In this document: piece by piece, positions 11,201 to 26,200 of the stretch
Layout: each line of letters begins with the position of its first letter
Numbering within the stretch: position 1 is the stretch's first letter
Origin: Otis tarda
Lineage: Eukaryota; Chordata; Aves; Otidiformes; Otididae
Length of the DNA: 64,000 bases
Direction: 5' to 3'
Assembly (NCBI GenBank): GCA_026413225.1
Contig: CM048552.1
Coordinates: 145,341,053 to 145,405,052, forward strand
Translations under genes and position numbers: made by a program
The notes under the pieces: generated by a model
What the model was told of the DNA's origin: nothing
Database searches by the model: none
What the model saw: the letters and a program-made list of their open reading frames with translations, nothing else

Positions 11201-14200
11201 TATCAGTGCATTGCTGGAATGGCCTTTATTTTGTGATTGACTTGTTTGGCTTTAGTAATCTAGCTTGTTAGTTTGGAAATAGGAACATAACTCAACTTAG
11301 TTTGCTCACTGTCACCCAACTTTCTTATATGGGGGAGTTGCTAACAAACAGTCCAGATATGGAGACAGTCATTCTTGCCACCAACTTCCCTTTTTCCATT
11401 TAGTAAAGATTATAATCTGAGAATGTAGATGCCTGATTTAGGAAACCAATCATCATGAGAGTTAAAGAGGAAGTATTTATCTTTCTAGTCATAAACACAG
11501 GCAAAGAATAATCCCGTGTCAGATACAGGTTTGTTATAGGCAGCTGGTAAAATTCTAACATGTGATGCAGGAATTTTGGGGTATTTCTGTTTTCTGAACT
11601 GTCTACATGGAATAATTAATAATTTGCTGACTATTGCAAGGATGTTATGTGGCATCTGCATTTGACACTTTTAAAATACATTTTCAACATTTTCTAATAA
11701 GCAGGCTTGGATAACTTCTGTTCTGCAATATTAGAGGGACAAAACCGGGGTTGTGTGCACTTCTGCTCTCTCTCTTTAAAAACCTTGAATGTAGTGGGGA
11801 AATATCACAGAGCTGAAGGATCACAATGTAATTCCAGTCTCTAAAAAGGAGAAAACAAATGAGGAGTTTTATGCTAGTTTGAGATTTTCCTGCTACACTT
11901 ACCAGATCTATCTTCTCACTAAGACTGTCGTAGAATCATTTTTAATACCTTTCCTCCTGCTGCCTGGCACGCATAGCAGTAGAGAACCATCCAAATATAA
12001 CTGGAATTTTACTGTAGTTATTGAACTGGTTTTAAGGATACTTGAATGAAATTTCAGGGAAGGAGGTGTATAGAAAATGAAACTATGTACCTAACAGCTC
12101 CTTCTGTCTATGTGCTGTGTCAAGTTACAAAATGCTATTTAATAGAACTGTTTATCTGACTCTAATACAACATGCTTAGATTTTTGAAGCTATTTGATCA
12201 ATCTATCAGATAACTGTTCTTCATAAAGCAATCTGCCTTAACAGTGATGTCTGAAGGCTTATCGGAGGGGTTTTTTTTAAGTTGAACATGTAGATCTATG
12301 TTTGACTGAACAGATTTGGTGTAATAGAATGTGTATAGACTTTAAAAGTTACTTAAACTTAAAAAAAAAAAATCCCAAACAGCCCTTGGTTACAGGGTTT
12401 TTAAAAAAAAATACTTGAGTCAGGAAGTACAGCTAACAGTGGTGTTAAACAGGTTAAATCAGCCTTTGAGGGAGTGATGATAGAATAGGAGACAGAGTTG
12501 TAGACAAGCATGCTACTGATTTAAATAATTTGAAACACTTCTTTCCACTGAACCTCTTATATACTCATTATTCATCAACTTGACTTCTTAGATCTGTAGA
12601 TATGAAGTAGAATGGGGTCCTTGTAGAGGAGGATGGTAGTGAAGGGAAAAAATGGCTGAGAAAAGTTCTGGAATAGGAAATTTTTAAAGAGGGAAGCTTT
12701 TAAAGCGCTTTCTCGTTTCTGTGCAGGTATACTCTGTTGGAAACATCTCAAGGTAGTTTCCTCAGTGTGAAATTGGATGGCTTCAGCAGAGTTTGATGTG
12801 ACAGGCTTATGAAATTTCTTTATTTTTGGAATAGGCTTCAAACTGAAAATATATGGCTCAGATTGAAGATGATAGAAGATACTGATATTGAGATAGAGTA
12901 AAGAAATCAGCTGTTTTTTGTGACATCTCACTGGGGGATTTTTGGGTCCCCCATTTGAGATGTTGAAATAATATGTTAGGTGCATTTAAAAACTAGTTAT
13001 CTGCAGCTTATAAATAAATATGGAATAATCTAGCAATACAGAAAAGGTCTTAATGAATCAGTGATTTACACCAAAATACTGTACAAATACTTGCAGATGG
13101 AATTGGTTGCTAATGATAAAAACTATCCAGGCAGCTAATAAACTGCAGGGTGTTTGCTTTTGGTTTATTCCCAGCAGTGGTTCATGGTCTACCTTGGAGG
13201 CTGTTTACAAGGAGTTCCTCGTGGCTCTATTCTGGGACCTGTCCTGCTTAATATCTTTGTCACTGATCTGGAGTTGGAGTGTACCACATCTGGGGAACAG
13301 TCAGTATGCTCAAGGGCAGGGCTGCGTTTCAGGCAGATTTAAACAGGACAGAGCAAGGAGCTGACAGAACCTTCATGAAATCCAAAAAGGACAAATGGAA
13401 AGTCCTTCATATGGGACAGAATGAGCACTTGCAGGGGATAGAAGCTGGAAATGCTGTGCATGAGTCAGCAGTGTACCCTGGCAGTATACAGGAGTGTAGC
13501 CACTAAACTGAACAAAGTGATTATTCCTGTTTACTCAGCACTTAATAGACCACACCTGAACCACTGGATCCAGTTTTGCTCTCAACCATCCCACTGGAAG
13601 GCCACAAAGAAGGTTGATGACCTATGAAGAGAGGTTGAGGGACCCAAAGCTGCATGGAGATGAGGCTTTGGAGGCACCTCTGGCAGCCTGCCGATACCAA
13701 AGTAAAGGTTATGAAGAAAATGGAGCCAGATGCCTCGCAGAGATGCATGGCAGGAGCCTGAGAGACAGTGGTCATAAAGTGAAACAAGGAAAGTTTGTTT
13801 TGTACCAGGATGTGCTGCTCTGTGAGGATCCGAGTAAGAAAAGCACTCAGATACCGTAAAATATAATTGAAAATGTTATTTATTAGAGCTAATGCTATGA
13901 AGTGAGAACAGTGTAGATAATTTTACATCTGTTTTGATGCTGGGAACCTTGAGTTGTGCAGCATCAGCCAGACTTCCAGTCCACGTGCAACATAGTGTGC
14001 AGACCCTGTCCATAGAGTTACCCCGTGTTGGTCCTTTGAGCTATTATTGGATTTCCTTACGAGAAAACAACTTTATCCATATTTTCTACTGTCAAGTAGA
14101 AAGAATGCTCACGTGAGAACTTCTAGCTGCGGTTTTGGATAAAGGCAAGGCCACCCAGGGTGCATAATTGCCGGTACCAAGTGGGAGCTGCCTGCAGGCT

Positions 14201-17200
14201 CCTCTGTTAGATTGAGCGGGCTGAGCTCATCCTCCAGCCAGGGAACACGCGCAGCACCCCGCTGGCCCGAAAGCCAGCCCGGACATGCAGCACAGCAAAG
14301 GTATGGGCCTGCTCAGGTGAGCTCCTGCATGGATCACTGACTCCTCGGTATATTATGGTCTTCTGATCAGGATCACTAGAATGTTCCGGCTCAGCATAAT
14401 GAGACCATATTTCACCAGGAGGACAGTCAGGCATTGAAATAGATTCTGTGTTCTGGGTGTCCCTCCTGATCTTAAAAACTTGGTTGGATGTTGCAGTAAC
14501 TTTGTTGCAACTGATGGGAATATCTGTAAATCAGGAGAGTTCTGGGTTTCTGTGTAGCTCTATGGTGAAATCAGTGGTATGATAGTAGCAATTTGGATAT
14601 AATTTAGATAGAAGCAGGGCTGTGATTGAATCCAGGAAGTTTCATGTCGCTGTATCACTGAAGAAATGTGATCATAGAATAAAAAAAAAAAAAAAAAGAC
14701 CCTTTTGACCATTCCTTGTTTCTATAGTTATACATCCCATGACTTTTTTTTTTGTCCCCTGGTTGCATTCTTTCTCTTAAAAAAACTTGTTTCAACAGGA
14801 ATATTTGTATCTCATCTTTCATGTGGAGGATAATATAGCCGTTACTTTCCATCTTTGCTAGCTACTGGTAATACGACAATAAATTGGATTGCAGTTGACA
14901 TGTTAATATACAAGATCTATTAAAGCAATACTTAACAGTCTGTGCAACTCGTATATCTGAGGAAATACTGAGAGATCTAGATATTGAGTGTTGCGAGTTT
15001 GGCTGTGCCTTTCTTGCAGCAGGGTCACGGGAGTACTTGGTCCTTACTGGAAACCATTTCCTCCTCCTATGTTTGCTTTGGTGTTCTGGACCTGTGTGTA
15101 ACTTCAGCCTGTGGAGCCAGCAATGGGCAGTCTAGAGGTACCAGAAATGGCCGTTATCTACGAGACCCTTGGCCCCAGCCATCCTGCTACTTAATTCAGT
15201 GATAGAAAGCACTGAGACTACTCTTACTCTCCAAGTTGTTGCTCCTAAATATAAGAAGATAAGGAAGGTGTGTGTAGGGGGGAACTTTTATGTTATGATA
15301 TGGCTGCTTTTATATTGTTATATACCTCATCAGTTGCCTTTCTTGTAGCTTAACTAGGCCATGATCTGCCCAAATAGCTTTGGCTGAACTGTATCTTCCA
15401 AAATAATGAAAGATGAATAAATTCCTTGGTTTGGGGGAAACCGAATTGAATCTGATGCTGAAGGAGAGATTGTTTTCACTGGCAGAGACTGCATCTTCAC
15501 AAGTGAAGTTACTCTGCCAATTAGTACTACTGAATATAATTATCTGATAGAGAAAAGACTGAAACAAACTTCCAGTTCATCAGGGAAAATTTGATCAGAG
15601 TTCCAGTACTTGATGAGTCCCATGAATTCTTCCTTTGATTAAACTGAATTTCTCTAGGGAAAGACATTAAGAGTAAGGAACTCAGAAATTGAATACAAAT
15701 TTATTTATTTAAGATAATTTAATTGTGCTTTAAAAGTAGTTGTATTGGGGAAAAAATTTCTAATGCTGAAGGGCAATTTAATATAGCAGAAGTGTGCATA
15801 TTTAGGTTGAGCTTGGTGCTAGGCATGTCAAAGTAGGAATGAGAGATATTTTCGAATGAAGATAATTGACTGTTATCTTAGTTAAGGGGCAGCTTAGTGA
15901 TGTGGGGTGGTTTCTCCAAAACATGTTCTGTAACCAAGCCTAAGGGTTTGGAATTATTGGGAGAAACTGTGATCTATGTTGCACAGGGTGTCAACCTAGG
16001 TCATCATAGCAGTTTCTGAAAGAGTCTGACCAGAAGAGATTGTTTATTTACTTCTGAGAGGTAACTGCTTCCAAGGTATTTTGGTCAGTGAATTGAATTT
16101 CTGCAGTTAAACTTATTTAAACATTTTGTTTCCATATGCCTACTTGCATCTTTAATTTCTTATTAATATTTTTGGACTTTTTTTTCCCCCCCAAACTGGA
16201 TTTCTCCTATTTTGTTTCATTCTTCTTGCCCTATATTTTTATCTTCTTTCAAAACTTGCTGCAGTTGTTCTCCTCCACCCATTTCTTTCCTGGCTTTATC
16301 AGATATTGCAGCCAGCTTTTTCCTGCTGGTCCGTGTTCCCACATGACAGATCAACAGACCGCTTTGCTAAACAATCAAAAAGTAGCGTTACTGACACATT
16401 ATTAACACTAGCGCTTTAACATGAGGCTTTTCCTACCTTTTCTTGACCTTCGATTGTTGTATTTATAGACTTTGTATGGTAGCTGATTACGCATTATCTT
16501 GCTGCTCTTTACTTGTTCTCCAGGCTTAATAGCTGTAACAGTTTCCACATGAGCACAGAGAGGGTGAAGATACCATGCTCCTTCCCAGTGATTCTTCTCT
16601 CCGGTTTTAATTTAGTCTTAAACATGTTGCAAGTGTTATGCAGCAAAATCTAAAAGTGTTCCCAAGTTCCCTTCTTCTGTAAGTTCATGCAGTTCCACCC
16701 TGATAAATGAGTAAAAAAAAAAAAAGAGGAGGGATGGGGATCAGGGCAGAGATGAGAGCCTAAGTTGTCGCTCTCATCAGGTTGTATTCACACTGCCAGC
16801 AAGACATTTAGATTTTGGGAGGTATCTCTCCGGTGCTGTCGTCTTCCTGCAATGTGAGGGTTTTTTTGGAAACCGAGAAAATCCCATCCTCCTTCCTCTT
16901 TCCTACAGTGTACAGAACAATTCATGCTCTCTATGTAGGCTTATTAAAGTCATTAATCAGCCTGGATGTACCTTTTAAGTAGGTCTTTGCACTGTGTCGG
17001 CACAATCCATTTTTTTTTGAGTAAGTGGGTTTCCTGAGTCTGTTCAGTGGCTAATCTCATAAGAGTGAAGGTGATGTTAATGGCAATAGTTACAATTATT
17101 GTCAGTTAATGCATTGTTCTCCTGAGGCTGCAGAATCTCTGAATTCATTAACATGTCTTGTAAACGACATATTCAGTGTTTCTGTATGCTGAAAAGGTTA

Positions 17201-20200
17201 GAATTTCCCTAAGTCCATGTTATCTGTGCACACATCAATTTGCAGCGCTGCATGAGTAGTAACACTTACTGCCACAATTAGAGGTTTCTGATCCAAAATT
17301 TGAGAACGGAAGCATGATGAATGTCCAAGAATAGTTTGGAGTGGCTGCTCTCTCTTCCCCCTCTCTCTTATTGCAGAACAGGTTATCTTGGTTTTGAGAC
17401 TAGTTCCAATTAATTTTATGTCTGTACAAGCTTAATAATGACAAGTTTATAGAGGTATAACCTAATTTACGGTATTGAAATTTAGAAATATTTAAAATCG
17501 CCATAATTTGAAATAATAAAAAGCCATAATTTGTATGGCCCAAAGACAGAGAAAAGGACTATTTGTAGATGTTGAGTTTCTCTTTAACTTCCTTGTAATT
17601 TTTTCCTTCTCTTTAAATGGTTTATGAGAAGCTTCCATGAGTATCAGAAGTATTGTTCTCTTTTGATTAAAAATAATGTGTGCTGAAGTCCTTCTCCAGA
17701 GAGAAATTAAAAATAAAAAAAACAACATTAAAATAAGTGTTCTCATCATCCCCTACAAAACCTTAATGAAAAAACGGAAAACAGAATTGGATATTATTTC
17801 CTGAGAAGTGTTTTGGAGCCAGCAATTAAGTGTCTTTGGAGGAAGCGATAAAATTGTTGAAATGTTTAAAAGGAAAGTACCAACTTAAAGCAAATGTCTT
17901 TAATAGGTATTTTAAAGCGTCTGTCAACTTTTAAGGTTGGTTTTTTGATTGTTTTGGGGTGTTTTTTTTAAGTGAAGTTTTATGATATTTATTGCTACCA
18001 TCTGAAATAGACCATTTTGGTCAATGGCAGATAACTTTTTAAACTCTTATTTTAATCTGATTTTTTTTTTTTAATAAAAATTGCTTTAGCTGAAATGGAT
18101 GAAAACGCAGATTTCTGTAAGGTGGAAATACAGACTGAGTATAGAATAAGCGTCTGAAGGTAAAGCTATTTGAATAATGTGTGATTCTTTATTCTGCCCA
18201 TCTAAAATAATCTGAAGTTATTTTCTTAGAAAAATAACTAAATAAAAGCAGACTGCTAAGTGTAGAATGTGTTACTTTCGGTGAGCTTTTTTTTGTTTCT
18301 AGATACGTTTGTCTAGTTTTATTGCAAGGATATCTCTATTACACAAAACATCCAGTCAGTGCAACTTCTGTAAAAGAAACCTTCAAGCAGTTGCACGATC
18401 TTCTGAAACGAATGTCATGCGCCAGATGTGTGAACTGTGTCTTCGGGACAGAGAACCACTTTCATCCTTTCTTAGACTAAGCAGTAGCTTCACTGTGTGT
18501 CTGGGGCCTGGGTTGTGATTCAGAATTGTGCTGTCACTTTCTATTTTGTGGCTGGCTTTAAAAACTGGATTGATCACTGAATTCCTAAAAATCTGCATCA
18601 GCCTTAACTGAGGGGAAAAGAGATGAGTGGATGAACGCAGTGTGGCAGTTATCCTTACTGGGAAAGAGCCTTGCTGTGTAAAGAAGCTTGTCTTGTGTCT
18701 GAAGTCAGAAATGGCAAATTAATAAGTTAGTGAAAGATTATATGCAAACTTAGTTGGGTAACAGTGTATACACTGAAATTCGTGCCATTGTATGCAGTAA
18801 GATACAAATTATTTGACCTTTTTTTTTTTTTCCCTCACTGTGGAATAGTTGTGCGCTCAGATATTACAGTACAAGTGATCAACTGTCTCTGTTTAGCTTG
18901 TATTAACTTGGGCATAGGTTGGTGCCTATAAACTTATTGAGTATGTGTTGTGTAAAGTCATAAAAATAATTTTTTTATAATCAGTACAAAATGGGGTTTT
19001 AAATGGAAATGCTATCTTTTTGTTATTTAGCTTAATATATTTACTTTTTTTTTGTTCCATGTAACTATTAAGGTGTATTATTTAGGAATATTTCTATTTC
19101 AACTTTCTAATGTGTAAACAGAAAACAAAAATTTAACAAGCTGACTTTTTAAGGGATGGTAATTAGGGGTTTTAATAAAGAAAAAAATTAAAATATTTTT
19201 GTGTAATAAGACTTCAAAGCGAGTTATTTTTGTATATGATCTTTACTAGTTTGTGTGTATTTACTGTATTGGGTGTGATGGCTCTTCCTGACGTCTGTTG
19301 GAAAAATTACCCATGTCCCTTCGTCATGAAATACTGGAAAAGAAACAAGCGAATTGGCTACGTAAGTGTAAGAGGATTTAGCTGGAAAGGAAGCTTTTTT
19401 GCTGGTGATTCTCTCTGACTGTCTTGCCTGAGGTTCACTGGCTCATAGGAGAATGATCTTTTACATTTCCAGTGCACAGTCATCTTTTGGGACGTAGGCA
19501 GAAATTCGGACTGATAGCCATGCTGACTCTCCGATCTTGGAGAAAAGACCTTTCTTCAAACAGCTTTTATTGTGTTGAACACTGAACTGGGACGTGTTGC
19601 TTGAGGCTCACCAGACTGTTGTAGTCTTGAAGCCGGTATAGTTGTTTGCATTACAGCATAATACTGTTTTTCTTTATCAGTGTGGTATTTAATTTTTTAC
19701 AATTTAATTTTCCTTTTGTAATAATATTATTTTATCATTCTATATCCACCTGCCTGTATTTCATACAAACTGCTCAGTTTTACACTGTATAGGTTGATTG
19801 AAACTCTGTGATTGTGCATAAGCAGTTAATTCGTAGTCAAAGCTTTAAAACCAACTCGTCCAGTTTTAGTTGTGCTGTTTAACCGGTAGTGATACAAATG
19901 CTGTCAGTACAATTACATAAATAGAAGTGAATGCCATCTAGCACACTGTAATTGGCTCATGTGGTTATAGTTACCTTGAAGTGAGCTTAGTCATTATGGC
20001 AAAGGGTTAGAAACTGGACTTTTAAAAAACTTAGTGTAAATTAGGAGAGATGTAAATAATTGATCTGGCCCTATTGTAGTAAGTTGGGACACTATTTCTA
20101 GAATTTGGAGAAAATTCATAGACTAGGTAATACTGGATCATGTAAGTACAACTTATAAGAAAATTAGAAAATTGGTTTAGGCAAGAGTTAAGGGAGAAAA

Positions 20201-23200
20201 CAGTTCTTACAAGCATGTAAGAGGATATATGGACTAAGTAAAAGAACTAAGCACTGTTTTTAGAATTGTGTTTTTGTAAGCGTATATGCCAGAATATACA
20301 TTCCAGTTGAAATGAAGAAATTGACAGCAGCTAGATGAAAGAAAAAATTGCAAAACCACCTTAAAATCAGATCTTGGTCAGAGTAGGCCTCATAACCTGT
20401 GAACCGCGGAGAATTTTTTTTCTCACTGTGCACCAAGAGTCTTGGCATATTCAGTGGTCTCACGTTACATGCAAATTTATTCTGTTATGTGTAATTCGGG
20501 CACATCTAAAGACTGATGTTGGCTGAAGTGATTTTGATATTAAGTTCCGGTTTGTTTTGGAGAAGTGTAGAATTTAAAATTTTTCTTCTTGTTACTTGAT
20601 GCTTTATAGGTCTGCACTTTTTTATTTTAAGCTAAAATATAAAAGGCTTGGACCAGAGACAATTAAAATTGGAATGTATTTGAGCTAAATCTGGCTGCTA
20701 CCTATATAAACTTGTGAGAACATATTGCTTAAGTTTTGAGGAACTTAAGTGAATTCAGTATCTCTTTAGGCCACTGATGTTTCCATTTTTATTACTTTAG
20801 GTGTTTAACATCAAGAACTGTGAAGCTGTTGGAAAGGGCAGGGGAAAGCACTTAGAAATCTATTGGTAATAATGACTCAATAGTGTTTTTACAGTTCCAG
20901 AAAGCTGTGGTTTGGGGGGCAGGGGTTGTGTCTGTGGTGGTGTTTTTTGTTTTGCTGTTTTTTAAAGAGTTTGTAAAAGCTTAGAAAATGCTCTCTCTAG
21001 AAAAAGGTGTTTTGGAGCAAGTGGAAAGACCTATATTGATAGTCTTTTTCTGGTATCTTTTAGAGGCTTTTCATCAAAAAACTGACTTAAGCAAAGAAGT
21101 TGCATTTTAAAGGCTGTAAATTGAAAACAGAAAATGAAACTTACAGAATTTTTAATGTTTGCTATTGCTTATCACTTCTGTTAATAGTGACCTGCTGTCT
21201 GAAAAGAGGAAACCAGGATACCCAAGCTAGAAGCTGGGAAAAATTGACTCTCAAATCACTTCATATCCTAGTAGTGAGAGTGCCTGAAATTGTCACGGAT
21301 TCATGTGAATCTGTTAAATTTGCTTCTTGTAGGTACTTGGAAGGATAGAGGTTTTCTGATGAGAGGGATCTGTGTACACAAGACCCCTTTCTTAGAAGAA
21401 AATATTCTGTTCAGTAGAGGTCAGGAGGAAAGGAGACAGTGATTCTTCTGGCCTTGAAATCTGTGGATGTGTATCTTAATCCTTTTCCTTCTTTGGGCCA
21501 TGTACATGCTAATCACATTTAAAGTTTGACTAGTAACTATTATAATCAGATTCAGGGCTTCAATTGCCTGTAGGGTCAGGAAGAAATTATTTCCCTAATG
21601 TGCGATTTGGCTTCTTGGCTGCTGATCAGTGCAGTGGCGGATCCCGCTGTGACAGCTGAAGTGCTTCCTACCCCAAATGTTACGTTGTGCCCCTTTCGTA
21701 GCAGTTGCTGGTCATGTGGCAGGGGTGACCGAAATGGCACAGTCTGCAGTTCTTATTTGGCTGCAGGTTACTATTCCAGAGCATTAAAGTATTTGCTACA
21801 GTATTAGACTGATAATGGAGCATGATGGTATCAGCCCAGACTTTGGGAAGAAGTTTTTCCAGGATAAATTGTTGGGGACTTTGCAGAAACAGTCACATCC
21901 TCTGTAGCATGGGGAATGGTTCACATAATAAAGCATGCCCAAGTGATCTCATACTTAATTGCTTGCAGAGTCTTTTGGCATTGGTAACAACCTGGTCTCT
22001 ATCGGTGACATACGTATTTTGTGGAAAAGGACAGAAAAGACTATTTTTGGACTTGCACTGCAGAGGTTTGTAAACTCACTTAGCTCAGGTAGTACAAGTG
22101 CAAATGGTGAGCAACTGCTTCTAATTCTGGAATGGGCAAATACCCAGAAGGAAGCATCCCGCTCTTCAGGGGTCGTCTTCATTTCACTTTGAAGAAGCCT
22201 TTGTCCTCTCTGTGGTCCATATTGGACAGTTAGGAGCTGCTCTTACAGGGATTTGGGTGATTCTTTATGACTCGCCAGTGGAGCTTTTTTAAAATGTAAT
22301 TGACTTTGCCTCATTTGAATGAGGTGACTCCTTGCTGCATCCTGAATTGAGAGTCTGAGAAGTCAGTTGAAAAAAACAAGCTTTCATCTCACCAAGGTGT
22401 ATGTATTACTTGTCACTTGTCACTTCCTTGCTTTGATGAACCGATAAAGTAGAAACAAAGGCTTGAAAGTTAGTCTAAAACAAAGTAAAAGGTATAACCA
22501 CAGAAACTTCTTCAGAGCCTGAGTTGAGATGCAACTGCTGCGAAGTGGCCAGAAGCCAGGCTTTGCAGCGCGACTGACTTCACCTGGCACTAACTGTCAT
22601 CTGCTCTCTGAAAACATTTCTTAAATGATACAGTGATGAATGTCACTTCTATGTAACAGTGTCATCCACTCAAAATGTTCTGTAACATCTGTTGCTTTGT
22701 TCATAAGGTGAAATAACTGCAGAGTGGCTGAGAAAGTGTTTGGGGTTTACAGAAGGGCTGCCTGTGTTTAAGCTGCTTGGGCAGGAGGCTTTGGCTCGTT
22801 TCTGTGAGCTTCTGTGTGTGCTGTCCTCCTGGAGGAATTGCTGCTACTTTCTGCTCTTTATACCTACAGTGTATTATATGTAAACTATGGGGGAAAAAAG
22901 CCTCAGGAAAATATTAAGAATTTGTAGTTTTATGTAAAAACATACATTTGAAGAAAAAACTGTGTTTTACTGGTTCATCATAGATTATGAATATAAAATC
23001 TGTTTTCTAATGAATTTTTTGTTTGTGCCTGATGTCGCAGGCAAGTTCTGTGTATTCTTTGTTTCCAGAGCAGAAAGCTAGAAGACAAAAGAATGCCAAA
23101 GTGAGAAGTGCAATTCCTTTTGAATGCTAGGAAGGTGCACTCTTATTGTTTTTTATTTTTTTTTAAGTGTGCTTTTATTAGATTGCATTTGTTAAACTTG

Positions 23201-26200
23201 CAATAAATAAAATACATGAGAAAGCGACAAATCCAGAACGAAATTATGCTAAGTTAAAAATTGAGAATTTTCGCTATGTGTAGCTCATCTGTAATCTGGG
23301 TTTTTTTTGCAGAGGGGATAGGCATGACATTTCTATGAAATTGTAATTAACTGTCATCCTTTGCTTTTTAACATAACATATTGAAGCTTCATTTTCTTCC
23401 TTCTTGTGTTGCCATTCAATTATAGATTTTTGAGTGGTTGTAAGGACAGACAGTGACTTGAATGTCTTACATATGTATTGCTGGTTAAATTGGCAAGAGT
23501 TTACTTGTTCATTGTTTCTAAGATTAAACTGATAGACCTACTCCAGCAATTTAAGTTTTAAAAGCCCAGATCTTCATAAGCTGTAGAACTTGATCTCGTA
23601 ACAGCTGTTTAAATGCTGGTTTTTTTTTGTTTTAATCTCTTCCCCTATGTTCTGTATAGTTCTTCAATATAAATGTTTGACCAAACCGCCAGTTCTTGGA
23701 TTAAGGATGACTTTTGTTTGTTTCGAAAAGTATTATAAGGTAATAACAATAAATACACCTAAAAAATTTTCCAAGATATTGCTGACATGACTGACTAGTA
23801 CCACTCATGCCACTGTTAGTATTGCAGGACATGCGTATTGTTTAGAATCTGAGCCTTCCCATCTATGGTGATTTTCACACTTCTACATGAGCTGGGTTGC
23901 CTTCTCAGCCAGTGTCAGTAGATGTTAGAGTTCTCAGATATAGTAAGTTGAAAAGTAATTGTATAAAATTTTGTTGTTTGGGGGTTTTGTTTGGTTGTTT
24001 TTTCTGCATACCAAAAAAAAATACTTTTGGAGAGGACAGCAGCAATCTTTGTTTTATGTTAACTTTTACTTTTGGTCATATGAAAGCAAGGTTGTGAAGT
24101 TTATATGTTTTAGGAGAAGGTATCAGGTGCAGAATGGGATGTGCAAAGAGTGATATGTTAAGTAGCAGATTGAATTTTGGGTGTTGAGTGACGTGTCACT
24201 AGTGCAGCCAGTGAGGAAATGCTTGGGATAAATATGTGTCAAAAAGTGTTTCTCTCTGTGGTAGGTGCCTTTGCTCCTGTCTACCAAGAGTACTTTTTCC
24301 TTATTTTTACTTTCTGAGAGTAATGTAACTTTTTCTTTTAAAACATTACAGAGACAAATGGCAATATTGGTGTGACCTTATAATAATTGTTCTTGCTAGA
24401 CCACTGACCTTCAAAGTGGGAGATGAAGGTTTAAATACCCTTTTTCAGACTGGGATACGAATTCCATCTTCCAGAAGCACACACTATGCTTCTGTGCGCT
24501 GAGAAATCTTTAACTTCTTCCTGTTGGAGTTCTTCCTGTTTGCAAAAAGAGAGGTGTGTTCTCACGCTCTAAACTTCATCCAGCCGAATGGTGAAGGCAG
24601 TCATGGAAGAAGGTGGTAGTGGATGAGTTAGTTATAGGGATATCTAGTTTGAGATTATTACTGTATTTTATCCTGAAGACCTGCTTTGTGTGTGTGAGTA
24701 GTCTTTGTAGTCTTTTGGAGAGAAAAACGTAGACCTCTTTGAACTTTTCTTTCCTCTTTAACTCACTTTCATTCTTGTACAGATTATTATATTGTACAGG
24801 AAGGGCAATGCCCTTATTTCTTTGTCTTTAAAAGAAAGTAGCATTCCCTACATTTTGAGAGGAATTGAAGAACAATTGCCTGACCAAACATGTAGAGGAA
24901 ATGAGTGGAGGAGGATTGCTTAATTTGACGATCCTATATGTGACTGAGGCATGAACTTTTCATTGAGTTTAGTCATTTGGTACAAACACTTCTAAACTGT
25001 TTCAAAATTTATATTACCATCAAGATGGATAGAGCTGTTGGCACATTGAGGATTAGGGAGCAGTGTGACCAAGGCTTTCCAGATGCACAGTTAAGATTGT
25101 AGGTGTATAAATGAAACTGAAATTCCATTTGTAAGTGTCGGAATTCATTGTGGGCTTAGATGCATTAAACTCAGTTGTTTAGGTACCCAGTCAGTCATAT
25201 TGGTTAAAGTACTGAGTTAGCTTGGTGCAGCCAGTCTTTTTAGGCAACCTAGAGAGTAAGTTGTTCAAGTTTTTTTTTATGCCAAAAGACTGATTTGTGA
25301 AGTCTGTACTTAAAATATGAACACATTGTAATTGGAGCTCTCAGAGGAAAATTAGTATCACAGATTTGTGTTTGGTATTTTGCTAGACTCTACATTGTTA
25401 TTTTGGGTCGTCATAGCTGTATCTACAAAATTAGGTACAGCAGATTTTAGATGTTTAAGTTGCTGTTTTTAATTTAATAGCAAAATGTTTTTCTGTTAAG
25501 TAACTTAGTTCTTTGTTTTCCTTTGCAGCTTTCATCCAGTCGGATGGCATAATAGAAATGCTACGTTTTGATGAAGGAGACCTATTGCAGGTATGTAGTC
25601 AGAGTAAATCATTTGAACTAGCAATGTTTCATCTTATTTTTGATAGCTGCTTTTTGAAACATAGGGGTGAGTGTACTTTTGATAATAAGCAAGCATCGAA
25701 CTTCAGTCCAGACAACTTTTGGACCTTCTAGAGTTATTTTCAACAGTATGCTTTGATGTGTCCTGCGGTTCTGGTTCCTTGATCTTTTGTGTTGGGAAAC
25801 TGGTGGAGTTTACCACAGGTTCTGTCTGGCCTGTTTGTCTAGGTTTTTTTTTTCCCGTAAGAAAACCTGAGGGATTCATCATGTTGAAGACTCATCTTCT
25901 TGTAGATTTGGAATACAATCATATAGCACAAGTAGAGTGACTGAGGAGCGTTGCAAGGTTCCCAAATGTAAAGGTAGCCCTTGGGACCAAGTCACCACTG
26001 GGTTTATAGAAAGTTGAAATTACTGCGGTGAGGTAATTGCTGTTGCAAATATGGATTTTTCAAGTCTAATCTTGCTATTCTGGTCAACTTTCTTTTGGCA
26101 TAAGTGAAAACAGACAAGAACTTTAAAGAATATATGCTGATATTTTGAGATGGAGGTAGTAGATGGGATGAGATGAAGACATAGCAACATGGCTTGATGG

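Larger units (their letters stand above)
5275..25528 (+). other. TMEM131: TMEM131 intron 1 (20,254 bp)
   Basis: Large phase-1 intron with donor GTGAGA and acceptor TTTGCAG. It begins inside the CpG island and then becomes AT-rich. It holds a degraded CR1 (13135-13690), a MIR-like SINE (about 9415-9530), faint ancient repeats (about 10120-10260 and 21545-21600), poly-T/poly-A tracts and a 24-bp palindrome. The protein sequence passes directly from exon 1 to exon 2, so no coding exon is missing. Outside the listed repeats I see no gene. Confidence 0.85.

Noticed and set aside
12575..12985. 136-codon - strand open frame in intron 1
   Set aside because: No domain, AT-driven composition, no splice or promoter context; likely chance.
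18309..18518. Short frame with CNFC and CELC pairs resembling a zinc ribbon
   Set aside because: No ATG at the frame start, no conserved spacing or flanking domain; likely chance.
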